Source: Methylobacterium cerastii (GTDB lineage Bacteria > Pseudomonadota > Alphaproteobacteria > Rhizobiales > Beijerinckiaceae). From it: 41,773 nt of DNA. Position 1 is the first letter of the stretch. Each line of letters opens with the position of its first letter. Below are positions 16,125-23,907 of the stretch, in pieces. The notes under the pieces are model-generated. The model saw only the letters and a list, made by a program, of their open reading frames with translations. It was not told the origin of the DNA and did not search any database. A program made the position numbers and the translations under genes. The stretch spans positions 1 to 41,773 of the forward strand of contig NZ_BPQG01000035.1 in the NCBI RefSeq assembly GCF_022179125.1, written 5' to 3'.

Positions 16125-16442
16125 ATGTCGTACAAGACTCTTGCGCTCGCCGCCTGCCTGATCCTGCCGCTCGGCGGCACCGCCTTCGCCCAGACCGGCA
16201 CCACCGGAAGCCCCGGCGCGGGTCCGACCGCAGGCGGCACCATGAACTCCGGCGGCACCACGGGCACGACGGGATCCACCGGCGGCACCATGAGCGGCTC
16301 GGCCGGCACGATGGCCCCGGGCGCCGGCTCGCCGCCCCCCGGCGCGAGCGGCGGCCCCTCGACCAGCACCGCCGGCGCGCCCGCCGGCAGCGGCGGCGGC
16401 AACGGCACCACCGGCAGCGGCGCAGCTCCCAGCGGCAAGTGA
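16125..16442 (+). CDS. Small exported Gly/Thr/Ser-rich protein
   Basis: 105 residues starting at an ATG with a strong GGAGGAAA ribosome site. Residues 1-23 (MSYKTLALAACLILPLGG then TAFA) form a signal peptide. The mature 82 residues are almost only Gly, Thr, Ser, Ala and Pro, with irregular repeats of the GGTMNSGGTTGTTGSTGG kind. No domain is recognised; the composition suggests a flexible, unstructured exported protein. It has a candidate general-stress promoter upstream and a strong terminator downstream, so it is its own transcription unit. Confidence 0.75.
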   Translation: MSYKTLALAACLILPLGGTAFAQTGTTGSPGAGPTAGGTMNSGGTTGTTGSTGGTMSGSAGTMAPGAGSPPPGASGGPSTSTAGAPAGSGGGNGTTGSGAAPSGK

Positions 16443-16473
16443 TCGGCGACAAGTGATCGGCGACAAGTGATCG
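16437..16473 (+). repeat. 14-bp tandem repeat over a stop codon
   Basis: AAGTGATCGGCGAC is repeated at 16437-16450 and 16451-16464 and begins a third time at 16465-16473. Each copy carries a TGA; the first is the stop of the exported protein. As 14 is not a multiple of three, the three TGA codons fall in different frames. Confidence 0.85.
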
Positions 16474-16517
16474 CCGGACGATCGGACTGACGCGATCGCC
16501 CTGAGGCGGTCGCGTCG

Positions 16518-16553
16518 AGGCGGAGCGGGCCGGGCGGCCCGCTCCGCCTTTTT
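16518..16553 (+). terminator. Strong rho-independent terminator
   Basis: A 14-pair perfect stem (AGGCGGAGCGGGCC at 16518-16531 with its complement at 16536-16549), a four-base loop, then five Ts. It ends the transcript of the exported protein; the gene on the other strand ends 19 bases further. Confidence 0.92.
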
Positions 16554-16571
16554 CCGCTCGAAGGCCGACGG

Positions 16572-16826
16572 TCACCCGCCCTGCAGCGATTCCGCGAAAT
16601 CCTCCGGCACCTCGCCGAACTGCCCGAGGATCGTCACGCTTTCCAATTCCCCGGTCTCGTCGTCGGCCACCACCTTCAGCGCCGCGGTGCCGGGCATCCG
16701 CCCGGCCATGGCCTGCGCCTTCTTCAGCGCGCCGCTCTCGGTCGGAGCCACCTCGCGGTCGCCCGGAACCAGACGCTTGCGCTTGACCACAAAGGTCTGG
16801 ACCACGAACGTCGTCTTCATACCCAT
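16572..16826 (-). CDS. Small conserved-looking hypothetical protein
   Basis: 84 residues, starting at an ATG with AGGA seven bases upstream (a second ATG two codons later is possible). The sequence opens KTTFVVQTFVVKRKRLVPGD and continues through EVAPTESGALKKAQAMAGRM, then ALKVVADDETGELESVTILG. It is a compact, soluble, probably beta-rich cytoplasmic protein with normal codon use for the region. I do not recognise the family. It ends facing the terminator at 16518-16553. Confidence 0.7.
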   Translation of the reverse strand: MGMKTTFVVQTFVVKRKRLVPGDREVAPTESGALKKAQAMAGRMPGTAALKVVADDETGELESVTILGQFGEVPEDFAESLQGG

Positions 16827-16931
16827 CGCGTGTCCTCGAACCGTGCAGCAAAACCGTCGGTTGGCACGATTGACGCTAGCGCCGTCGATGCGCCACCCTC
16901 GCGTGCCCGCTCCTCCTACACGGAACCGTCG

Positions 16932-18587
16932 ATGATCGAGACGCGCCGTCGTCCGCGCCGAACCCTGTCGCGCGTTGCCCTGTCTGGATCAGTCCTCTGC
17001 GGGCTGGTCCTGCCGGCGGCCTGGACCGGCCAGGCGCAAGCCCGCGACCTGCGCATCGGCCTGGCGGCGGAAGCCACCTCGATGGATCCGCACTTCCACA
17101 ACCTCGGCCCCAACAACTCGCTGCGGCGCCACATCTTCGAAGGGCTGGTCACCACGGACGCCGCGATGGCGGTGGTGCCGGCCCTCGCCCTGTCCTGGAC
17201 GGCCGACGACGAGCACACCTGGACGTTCAAGCTTCGCCAGAACGTGACCTTCTCCGACGGCACGCCGTTCACCGCGAACGACGTGATCTACACCTTCTGC
17301 CGCATCCCTTTGGTCGAGAACTCGCCCTCCTCCTTCGCCACCTTCGTCCGGCCGTTCGAGAGCGTCGCCGCCCCCGACCCGCTGACCGTGGTGATCAAGA
17401 CCGCGGGGCCCCTGCCGCTCCTGCCGACCAACATCACCGCGCTCGGCATGCTCAGCGCCAAGGCGTCGGGCGCCGCCGGCCCGGTCGCGTTCGCCAAGGG
17501 CGGATGCACCGGGATGGGCACCCCGCCGAAATCCATCGATTTCGGCAACCCCAAGGTCGCGGTCGGCACCGGCCCCTACGCGCTCAAGGAGTACGTGCGC
17601 GGCACGCAGGTGGTGCTTTCCAAGAACCCGACCCACTGGGGCGCGGCCCCCGCCTTCGACACGGTGACGATGAAGCCGATCGTCTCGACCGGCCCGCGCG
17701 TGGCGGCGCTGCTGGCCGGCGACGCCGACCTGATCGAGAACCCGGCGATCCAGGACCTGCCGCGGATCGAGGCGGCGGGCTTCACCGTCACCAAGGGCCT
17801 GTCGAACCGGATCATCTACATCCACCTCGACCAGTTCGACGGCGCGGGCTGGAAGACGCCGACGATCCGCGGGACCGACAAGAACCCCTTGCTCGACAAG
17901 CGCGTGCGCGAGGCGCTCTCCAAGGGCATCGACCGCAAGGCCATCGTCGAGCGCGTGATGGGCGGGGTGGCGCAGGCAGCCGGCGAGCTGCTGCCCTTCC
18001 CGCTCTCCGGCACGACCAAGGACTTCCCCGTCGTCCCTTACGATCCGAAGGCGGCAAAGGACCTGCTCGCCCAGGCCGGCTACCCGAACGGCTTCGAGAT
18101 CACGCTCGGTACGCCGAACGACCGCTACATCAACGACGAGAAGATCGCGCAGGCCGTCGCCCAGATGTGGAGCCGGATCGGCGTGAAGACGAGCCTCGAC
18201 GCCTCGACCTCCTCGACCTTCTTCACCCGGCGCAACACGTTCTCGTTCTCGGCGTATCTCGCCGGCTGGGGCGCGGATTCCGGCGAGATGTCGAACTCGC
18301 TGAACTCGCTGCTGCTGTGCTTCGACCCGGAGACCGGCCGCGGCTTCACCAACCGGGGCCGCTACTGCAGCCGCGAGGTCGACCGGCTCACGATCGAGGC
18401 GATGCGCACCTTCGACGAAGCCGAACGCTCCGCCCTGCTGCGCCGGGCCTCGGCGCTGGCCATGGCGGACTATCCGCTGATCCCGCTCCACTTCGAGGTG
18501 ACCCCCTGGGCCACGGTGAAGAGCCTGCGCTACACGCCGCGGATCGACCAGTACACGCTGGCGATGGACGTCGTGGTGGTGAAGTGA
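16932..18587 (+). CDS. Peptide-type ABC transporter substrate-binding protein
   Basis: 551 residues of the SBP_bac_5 (DppA/OppA/NikA) family. A long signal peptide (basic MIETRRRPRRTLSR then VALSGSVLCGLVLPAAW) ends near AQARD (about residue 38). Family signatures: ATSMDPHFHNLGPNNSLRRH, IFEGLVT, WTFKLRQNVTFSDGTPFTAN, GTGPYALKEYVRGTQVVL, RVREALSKGIDRKAIVERVM and AKDLLAQAGYPNGF. The protein captures a peptide or similar solute in the periplasm and delivers it to the permeases encoded 253 bases downstream. The specificity cannot be read from sequence; a pair of cysteines (CFDPE and RYCSRE) near residue 465-480 may form a disulphide. Confidence 0.93.
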   Translation: MIETRRRPRRTLSRVALSGSVLCGLVLPAAWTGQAQARDLRIGLAAEATSMDPHFHNLGPNNSLRRHIFEGLVTTDAAMAVVPALALSWTADDEHTWTFKLRQNVTFSDGTPFTANDVIYTFCRIPLVENSPSSFATFVRPFESVAAPDPLTVVIKTAGPLPLLPTNITALGMLSAKASGAAGPVAFAKGGCTGMGTPPKSIDFGNPKVAVGTGPYALKEYVRGTQVVLSKNPTHWGAAPAFDTVTMKPIVSTGPRVAALLAGDADLIENPAIQDLPRIEAAGFTVTKGLSNRIIYIHLDQFDGAGWKTPTIRGTDKNPLLDKRVREALSKGIDRKAIVERVMGGVAQAAGELLPFPLSGTTKDFPVVPYDPKAAKDLLAQAGYPNGFEITLGTPNDRYINDEKIAQAVAQMWSRIGVKTSLDASTSSTFFTRRNTFSFSAYLAGWGADSGEMSNSLNSLLLCFDPETGRGFTNRGRYCSREVDRLTIEAMRTFDEAERSALLRRASALAMADYPLIPLHFEVTPWATVKSLRYTPRIDQYTLAMDVVVVK

Positions 18588-18612
18588 GGGGTCGGGCTTC
18601 GCGGCCGCCGCG

Positions 18613-18810
18613 CCCCCCCTCGCCCCGCATGCGGGGACAGGGCTGCGACGACCCCGTCGTCGTCGCAGCGAGGCGGAAGCCGAAGGTGAGGGGGCTTCGA
18701 CGGAGGAGCGTCGTCCGTTCGCGCCCCCTCACCGCCGCTTCGTCTTCGCCTGCTCTTCCCGGCTGCACGACGAGGTGCAGCCGGGCCTCTCCCCGCATGC
18801 AGGGAGAGGG
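18613..18810. repeat. Interspersed palindromic repeat, copy B
   Basis: About 198 bases, same orientation and layout as 11836-12033: terminal CCCCGCATGC/GCATGCAGGG-like hairpins, internal GACGACCCCGTCGTCGTC, and GGTGAGGGGGC facing CCCCCTCACC. It lies inside the transporter operon, between the binding-protein and first permease genes. It may lower or process downstream expression, as intercistronic REP elements can. Confidence 0.8.
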
Positions 18811-18840
18811 AATGCGCACCCCGTTCGGCGGCATGTCCCC

Positions 18841-19815
18841 ATGCTGACCTACCTGATCCAGCGCTTCGGTCAGGCGCTCGTCACCGTCGCGGCGATGGCG
18901 ACGCTGGTGTTCCTCGGCGTCTACGCCATCGCCGACCCGATCGACATGCTGGCCGCGCCCGACGCGACGCCGGACGAGCGCGCCGCCATTGCCGCCCGGC
19001 TCGGGCTCGACCGGTCGCTGCTGGTCCAGTTCGGCACCTTCGCCTGGCGCGCCCTGCACGGGGATCTCGGGCGCTCGTTCGTCTACAACGAATCCGCCCT
19101 GTCGGTGATCGTGCAGCGGCTGCCGGCGACCCTGGAGCTGGCGCTCACCGCCCTGGTGCTCGCCGTCGCGGTCGGCCTGCCGCTCGGCCTCTGGGCGGGC
19201 CTGCGGCCGAACGCAGCCTCGGGCCGGACGATCATGACCGGCTCGATCCTCGCGTTCTCGCTGCCGAACTTCTGGCAGGGCCTGATGCTGGTGCTGGTCT
19301 TCGCGGTGACGCTCGGCTGGTTCCCGGCCGGCGGCCGCGGCGAGACGGTGAACGTGCTCGGCGTCGAGACCGGCCTGCTGACCCTCGACGGCCTGCGCCA
19401 CCTCGTCCTCCCTGCGGTGAACCTCGCGCTGTTCAAGCTCGCGGTGGTGATCCGGCTGGCGCGTGCAGGCACCCGCGAGGCGATGCTGCAGGACTACGTG
19501 CGCTTCGCCCGCGCCAAGGGCCTCTCGCCCGCCCGCATCGTCGGGGTGCACGTGCTGAAGAACATCCTGCTGCCGGTGGTGACGGTGATCGGCCTCGAGT
19601 TCGGCTCGATGATCGCCTTCGCCGTCGTCACCGAGACGGTGTTCGCCTGGCCCGGCATCGGAAAGCTTTTGATCGACTCGATCAACCGCCTCGATCGCCC
19701 GGTGATCGTCGCCTACCTGATGCTGACGGTGAGCCTGTTCGTGGTCATCAACCTAATCGTGGACCTGATCTATGCCGGCCTCGATCCGCGCGTCCGCCTG
19801 TCGGAGGCCGCGTGA
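18841..19815 (+). CDS. ABC transporter permease, DppB type
   Basis: 324 residues, six predicted membrane helices beginning with the family's MLTYLIQRFGQALVTVAAMA. A large first periplasmic loop contains AARLGLDRSLLVQFGTFAWR and DLGRSFVYNESALSVIVQRLPAT, both diagnostic of DppB/OppB. The EAA coupling loop reads DYVRFARAKGLSPARIVGVH with VLKN. It forms the translocation pore together with the next gene product. The stop overlaps the next start by four bases (GTGA). Ribosome site is weak. Confidence 0.93.
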   Translation: MLTYLIQRFGQALVTVAAMATLVFLGVYAIADPIDMLAAPDATPDERAAIAARLGLDRSLLVQFGTFAWRALHGDLGRSFVYNESALSVIVQRLPATLELALTALVLAVAVGLPLGLWAGLRPNAASGRTIMTGSILAFSLPNFWQGLMLVLVFAVTLGWFPAGGRGETVNVLGVETGLLTLDGLRHLVLPAVNLALFKLAVVIRLARAGTREAMLQDYVRFARAKGLSPARIVGVHVLKNILLPVVTVIGLEFGSMIAFAVVTETVFAWPGIGKLLIDSINRLDRPVIVAYLMLTVSLFVVINLIVDLIYAGLDPRVRLSEAA

Positions 19816-20762
19816 GCCGTCCCGAGATCCTACCTTCCGAAGGCCTGCCCGCCGACGGCCCGCCCGCCGCGTCGGCTCGGGTCGAGACGGCCGAGCCGGT
19901 GTGGCGCGCCCACCTCCGCGCCTTCTTCCGCAGCCCCGGGGCGGCTTTGGGCTTCGCGATCCTGGTGCTGACGATCCTGGCCGCGTGCCTCGCCCCCTGG
20001 ATCACCCCGCAGGACCCCTACGACCTCGCCAACCTCGACGTGATGGACGGCACCCTGCCCCCTGGCAGCCGCAGCGTTTCCGGCCTGCTCTACGTGCTCG
20101 GCACCGACGCGCAGGGGCGCGACATGCTCTCGGCCATCGTCTACGGCCTGCGCGTCTCCCTCGTCGTCGGCCTCTCGGCGACCCTGGTCGCGGCGACGCT
20201 GGGCTCGGCGGTCGGCGTGCTCGCGGCCAACGCCGGCGGCCGGGTCGACGCCGTGCTGATGCGGCTGGCCGACCTCCAGCTTTCGTTCCCGGCGATCCTG
20301 ATCGCGCTGGTGCTGCTCGCCGCCTTCGGCCGCGGGGTCGACAAGGTCGTGATCGCCCTCATCGCCGTGCAATGGGCCTATTACGCCCGCGCCATCCGGG
20401 CCACCGCCCTGGTCGAGCGCCGCCGCGAGTACATGGAAGCCGCCCGCGCCCTCGCCCTGCCGCGCCGCAGCCTGATCGTCCGCCACCTGCTGCCGAACTG
20501 CCTGCCCCCGGTGATCGTCGTCGCGACCATGCAGGTGGCCCACGCCATCGCGCTGGAGGCGACGCTGTCCTTTCTCGGCGTCGGCGTGCCGGTGACCGAG
20601 CCTTCCCTCGGGCTGCTGATCAAGAACGGCTACGACTACCTGCTCTCGGGCAAGTACTGGATCTCGACCTTCCCCGGCCTGGCGCTGGTGGCCGTCATCG
20701 TCGCGATCAACCTCGTCGGCGACCGGCTGCGGGACGTGCTGAACCCGAGGTTTTCGGATTGA
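19812..20762 (+). CDS. ABC transporter permease, DppC type
   Basis: 316 residues from a GTG that overlaps the dppB-like stop, so translation is probably coupled. An N-terminal cytoplasmic segment rich in Pro/Ala precedes the first helix (ALGFAILVLTILAACLAPW); LGTDAQGRDMLSAIVYGLRV is the DppC/OppC signature, and the EAA loop reads YMEAARALALPRRSLIVRHL. The C terminus LVGDRLRDVLNPRFSD is canonical. It is the partner permease of the previous gene. Confidence 0.94.
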   Translation: MSRPEILPSEGLPADGPPAASARVETAEPVWRAHLRAFFRSPGAALGFAILVLTILAACLAPWITPQDPYDLANLDVMDGTLPPGSRSVSGLLYVLGTDAQGRDMLSAIVYGLRVSLVVGLSATLVAATLGSAVGVLAANAGGRVDAVLMRLADLQLSFPAILIALVLLAAFGRGVDKVVIALIAVQWAYYARAIRATALVERRREYMEAARALALPRRSLIVRHLLPNCLPPVIVVATMQVAHAIALEATLSFLGVGVPVTEPSLGLLIKNGYDYLLSGKYWISTFPGLALVAVIVAINLVGDRLRDVLNPRFSD

Positions 20763-20811
20763 TGGCGTTCGGGACGTCGTGGAGCGAAAGGCTCGCAGCT
20801 CCAGCCTCCGC

Positions 20812-20977
20812 TTTCCCGGACGACCGGAGCGCAGCGGAGGGACGATCCGGGACCCAGCACAGGAACGGGCGAAGCGCCGCGTATTTCCGGGTGCTCCAGG
20901 GCGCAGGCGCCGCTTCGCGGCGCTCGTCGTGCTGGATCCCGGATCGCCTTCCGCTCACGCTGCAGGCGTCCGGGAAA
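20812..20977. repeat. Palindromic repeat element inside the transporter operon
   Basis: Imperfect 49-base arms at 20812-20860 and 20929-20977 are reverse complements at most positions (TTTCCCGGACG, GCGATCCGGGA and CCAGCAC blocks). The spacer holds a smaller GCGCCGCTTCGCGGCGC hairpin. It fills most of the 250-base gap between the permease and ATPase genes. The GATCCCGGG-like core relates it to 129-244. I see no gene in it. Confidence 0.78.
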
Positions 20978-21012
20978 ACGGCAGCGCTCCGTGCCGCCGG
21001 GCGGCGCATGTC

Positions 21013-21993
21013 ATGACCGCCCCCGTCCTCGCCCTCGAGAACCTCAGCGTCGGCTTCCGGGCCGGCGGGCGCGAGCACGTCGCCGTGGACCGGGTGAGCC
21101 TCACCGTGAACCGGGGCGAGGTGCTGGGGCTCGTCGGCGAATCCGGTTCGGGCAAGTCGGTGACCGGGCTCGCGCTGATGGGGCTGATCGAGGCGCCCGG
21201 CCGGGTATCGGGCGGGAGGATCCTGTTCGAGGGCCGCGACATCGCCGGCCTGCCGGAAGCGGAGCTCCGCCCGTTGCGCGGCAAGCGCATGGCGATGATC
21301 TTCCAGGACCCGATGACCACCCTGAACCCAGTGCTGCGGGTCGAGACCCAGGTCGTCGAGGCGATCCGCGCGCACGAGCGCGTCGGGGCGGCCGCCGCCC
21401 GGGCGCGGGCACGCGAGGCGCTGGTCAAGGTCGGGATTCCGGCGCCCGACGAACGCCTGCGCGCCTACCCGCACCAGCTCTCGGGCGGCATGCGCCAGCG
21501 CATCGCCATCGCCATCGCGCTGCTGCACGCGCCGGCCCTCCTCATCGCCGACGAGCCGACCACGGCCCTCGACGTGACGATCCAGGCGCAGATCCTGGCC
21601 GAGGCGCAGGCGCTCTGCGCCGAGATGGGCACGGCGCTCATCTGGATCACCCACGACCTCGCGGTGGTGGCCGGCCTCGCCGACCGTTTGTGCGTGATGT
21701 ACGCCGGCCGCATCGTCGAGGGCGGGCCGGTGGCCGACGTGATCGAGGCGCCGCTCCATCCCTACACCGCCGGATTGATCGGCTCCGCCCCGAGCCGCAA
21801 CGCCCGCGGCGTGCCGCTGACGCAGATCCCCGGCATGGTGCCCTCGCTCGTCGACCGCCCCCCGGGCTGCGCCTTCGCGCCGCGCTGCCCCGCCGCGACG
21901 CCCGACTGCGCCGCGCCGCCGCCTACGGCCCTTGCCGAGCCGTCGCGCTTCGCGCTCTGCCGCCATCCCCTGCAGCCGGCACGTTTCACGTGA
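21013..21993 (+). CDS. ABC transporter ATPase, DppD type
   Basis: 326 residues. Walker [10 protein letters not shown]-loop [15 protein letters not shown], signature [15 protein letters not shown], Walker [15 protein letters not shown] and the switch His in WITHDLAVV are all intact. The C-terminal oligopeptide-transporter domain is present with the cysteine pattern [16 protein letters not shown] that binds an iron-sulfur cluster in some DppD homologues. It powers uptake with the next protein. Its stop overlaps the next start by three bases. Confidence 0.94.
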   Translation: MTAPVLALENLSVGFRAGGREHVAVDRVSLTVNRGEVLGLVGESGSGKSVTGLALMGLIEAPGRVSGGRILFEGRDIAGLPEAELRPLRGKRMAMIFQDPMTTLNPVLRVETQVVEAIRAHERVGAAAARARAREALVKVGIPAPDERLRAYPHQLSGGMRQRIAIAIALLHAPALLIADEPTTALDVTIQAQILAEAQALCAEMGTALIWITHDLAVVAGLADRLCVMYAGRIVEGGPVADVIEAPLHPYTAGLIGSAPSRNARGVPLTQIPGMVPSLVDRPPGCAFAPRCPAATPDCAAPPPTALAEPSRFALCRHPLQPARFT

Positions 21994-22991
21994 AACCTCT
22001 CCTCAGCCTCGACGCCGTCTCGAAGCGGTTCGGCACCAGCCCGTCGCTCGCCGCGCGCTTGGCCGGCCTCCTCGGGGAGCGCCGGCCGCCGAGCGCGGTG
22101 CAGGCGGTGACCGACGTGAATCTGTCGATCGAGGCCGGCGAGGTCGTCGGCCTCGTCGGCGAATCCGGCTGCGGGAAGTCGACCCTGGCCCGGCTCGCCG
22201 CCGGCCTCCACGCCCCGAGCCGCGGGCGGGTGCTGCAGGACGGGCGCGACCGCGCCGGGATGAGCGCCGCGGAACGCCGCACGGCGGCGCTCGCCGTGCA
22301 GATGATCTTCCAGGACGCCACCGCCGCCCTCAACCCACGCCTGCGGGTGCTCGACATCGTCGGCGAGGCGCCGGTCACCCACGGCCTCGTCCCGGCACGC
22401 GACCGGCGCGCCTACGTCGCCGAGCAGCTCGCCCGCGTCAGCCTCGGGCCGGACGCGATGGCGCGCTACCCGCACCAGTTCTCCGGCGGCCAGCGCGCCC
22501 GCATCGGCATCGCGCGGGCCTTGGCCGTGAAGCCGCGGATGCTGGTCTGCGACGAGTCGGTGGCGGCGCTGGACGTCTCGATCCAGGCGCAGGTGCTGAA
22601 CCTGTTCCTGGAGCTCCGCCGCGACCTCGGCCTGACCTACCTGTTCGTCAGCCACGACCTCGGGGTGGTCGAGCACATCGCCTCGCGGGTGGCGGTGATG
22701 TATCTCGGCCGCCTCGTCGAGGTGGCGCCGGCCGAGACCCTGTTCGCGCAGCCGGCCCACCCCTACACGATCAGTCTGCTCGCCCAGACGCCGAAGCTGG
22801 TGCCGGGCAAGCGCCGGTTCCAGGCGCTGCCGGGCGAGCCGCCCTCCCCGCTCGCGCCCCCGCCGGGCTGCCCGTTCCATCCGCGCTGCCCCGCCGCCAT
22901 CGCCGTCTGCCGGACGGAGCTGCCGCTGCCCCGCCCGGTCGGAGCCGCGCACACGGTCGCCTGCCATCGGGACCGGGGGGCGTTCGGGTAA
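21990..22991 (+). CDS. ABC transporter ATPase, DppF type
   Basis: 333 residues from a GTG overlapping the previous stop (GTGA). Walker A GESGCGKS, Q-loop IFQDATAALNPRLRV, signature FSGGQRARIGIARAL, Walker B MLVCDESVAALDVS (Ser replaces the usual Pro after DE, the catalytic Glu is kept) and FVSHDLGVVEHIA. The C-terminal domain contains PGCPFHPRCPAAIAVC. It forms the ATPase dimer with the upstream protein. The gene converges on the TetR regulator, with six bases between stops. Confidence 0.94.
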   Translation: MKPLLSLDAVSKRFGTSPSLAARLAGLLGERRPPSAVQAVTDVNLSIEAGEVVGLVGESGCGKSTLARLAAGLHAPSRGRVLQDGRDRAGMSAAERRTAALAVQMIFQDATAALNPRLRVLDIVGEAPVTHGLVPARDRRAYVAEQLARVSLGPDAMARYPHQFSGGQRARIGIARALAVKPRMLVCDESVAALDVSIQAQVLNLFLELRRDLGLTYLFVSHDLGVVEHIASRVAVMYLGRLVEVAPAETLFAQPAHPYTISLLAQTPKLVPGKRRFQALPGEPPSPLAPPPGCPFHPRCPAAIAVCRTELPLPRPVGAAHTVACHRDRGAFG

Positions 22992-22997
22992 GGGCGG

Positions 22998-23753
22998 TCA
23001 GCCCGCCGCCTGCCCCCGCGCCGCCGCATCCGCATGGATCGCCCGGAACAGAGCCGGCGCCCCGCACATGAAGACGGACACGTCGTCGGCGAGGATCGGG
23101 CCGACATCCTCGGGCGTCGGCAGGTTGTACACGTACTTGCGCACGGCGATGTAGAACACCTTGCCGTGCAGCGCCCAGACCGCCTCGATCTCGCGCTCCT
23201 GCAGCGGCAGCGCGTCCGGCGGTTCGAGGCCGAACTCGGCGCGCAACTCGGCGCAGACCGGCAGGATCAGGGCCTCGCGCACGATGGCGAGGTAGCGGGG
23301 GGTGATGTCGACCGAGCGAAGGCCCGCGAAGACGAAGATCCGCACCCATTCGTAGTCGAAGATCCGCGCGGCGTATTCGCGGTAGAACTGGACCAGCCGC
23401 GCCTCGAGCGGCCGGCTGCGATCCCGCACCATCGGTCCCCAATCCGGGTTCCAGCGGGCGACGAAGACCTGGTCGTAGACCCGTTCGATCAGGGCCTCCT
23501 TGGTCGGGAAGTAGCGGAAGATCGCCGAGTGGGTGATGCCCATACGCGCGGCGAGCTCGCGGGTCTGCCCGGCAAAGCCCTGCTCGGCGAAGAAGCGCGT
23601 GGCCGCCTCGACGATCTGCCGCTCGCGCTCGGCGGCCGGCAGGTGACGGCGTCGGCGCGGCGCCGGTTCCGCCGCTTGGGAATCGTCCTCGTCCACCCTA
23701 GCCCCGCTTCGAAGCCGACCTGATTCGCGATACTCGGCCGAGCTTGTCGGCAT
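22998..23753 (-). CDS. TetR-family transcriptional regulator
   Basis: 251 residues. An N-terminal extension with Arg-rich PRRRRHLPAAERERQIVEAA leads into the HTH: RELAARMGITHSAIFRYFPTK, then EALIERVYDQ. The ligand-binding half is helical with DYEWVRIFVFAGLRSVDITP and ALHGKVFYIAVRKYVYNLPT. ATG 23753 or the in-frame GTG 23696 (with GGGG upstream) may be the start. It faces the transporter operon tail to tail, so a regulatory link is possible but not shown. The ligand and targets are unknown. Confidence 0.9.
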   Translation of the reverse strand: MPTSSAEYRESGRLRSGARVDEDDSQAAEPAPRRRRHLPAAERERQIVEAATRFFAEQGFAGQTRELAARMGITHSAIFRYFPTKEALIERVYDQVFVARWNPDWGPMVRDRSRPLEARLVQFYREYAARIFDYEWVRIFVFAGLRSVDITPRYLAIVREALILPVCAELRAEFGLEPPDALPLQEREIEAVWALHGKVFYIAVRKYVYNLPTPEDVGPILADDVSVFMCGAPALFRAIHADAAARGQAAG

Positions 23754-23907
23754 CGACGCACCGAGAGCAACCTTTGGTCAGTTGTAGCTGCCGGGCTGCG
23801 TTCGGTTTCACGCCAGGGTTGCGGCTACGGGCTGACGTGATGCGAACGCGGAGCCGTGCATCCCGCTGGCGGGGAGAGGGGATGACCCCGCCCCCGTCAG
23901 CTGGGGC

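Noticed and set aside
18613-18810. Coding sequence inside the repeat between the binding protein and permease
   Set aside because: The open frames are out of keeping with codon use, and the same DNA recurs at 11836-12033 between unrelated genes.
22998-23753. TetR gene as the proven repressor of the transporter operon
   Set aside because: The genes only converge; no operator with dyad symmetry was identified before the binding-protein gene.
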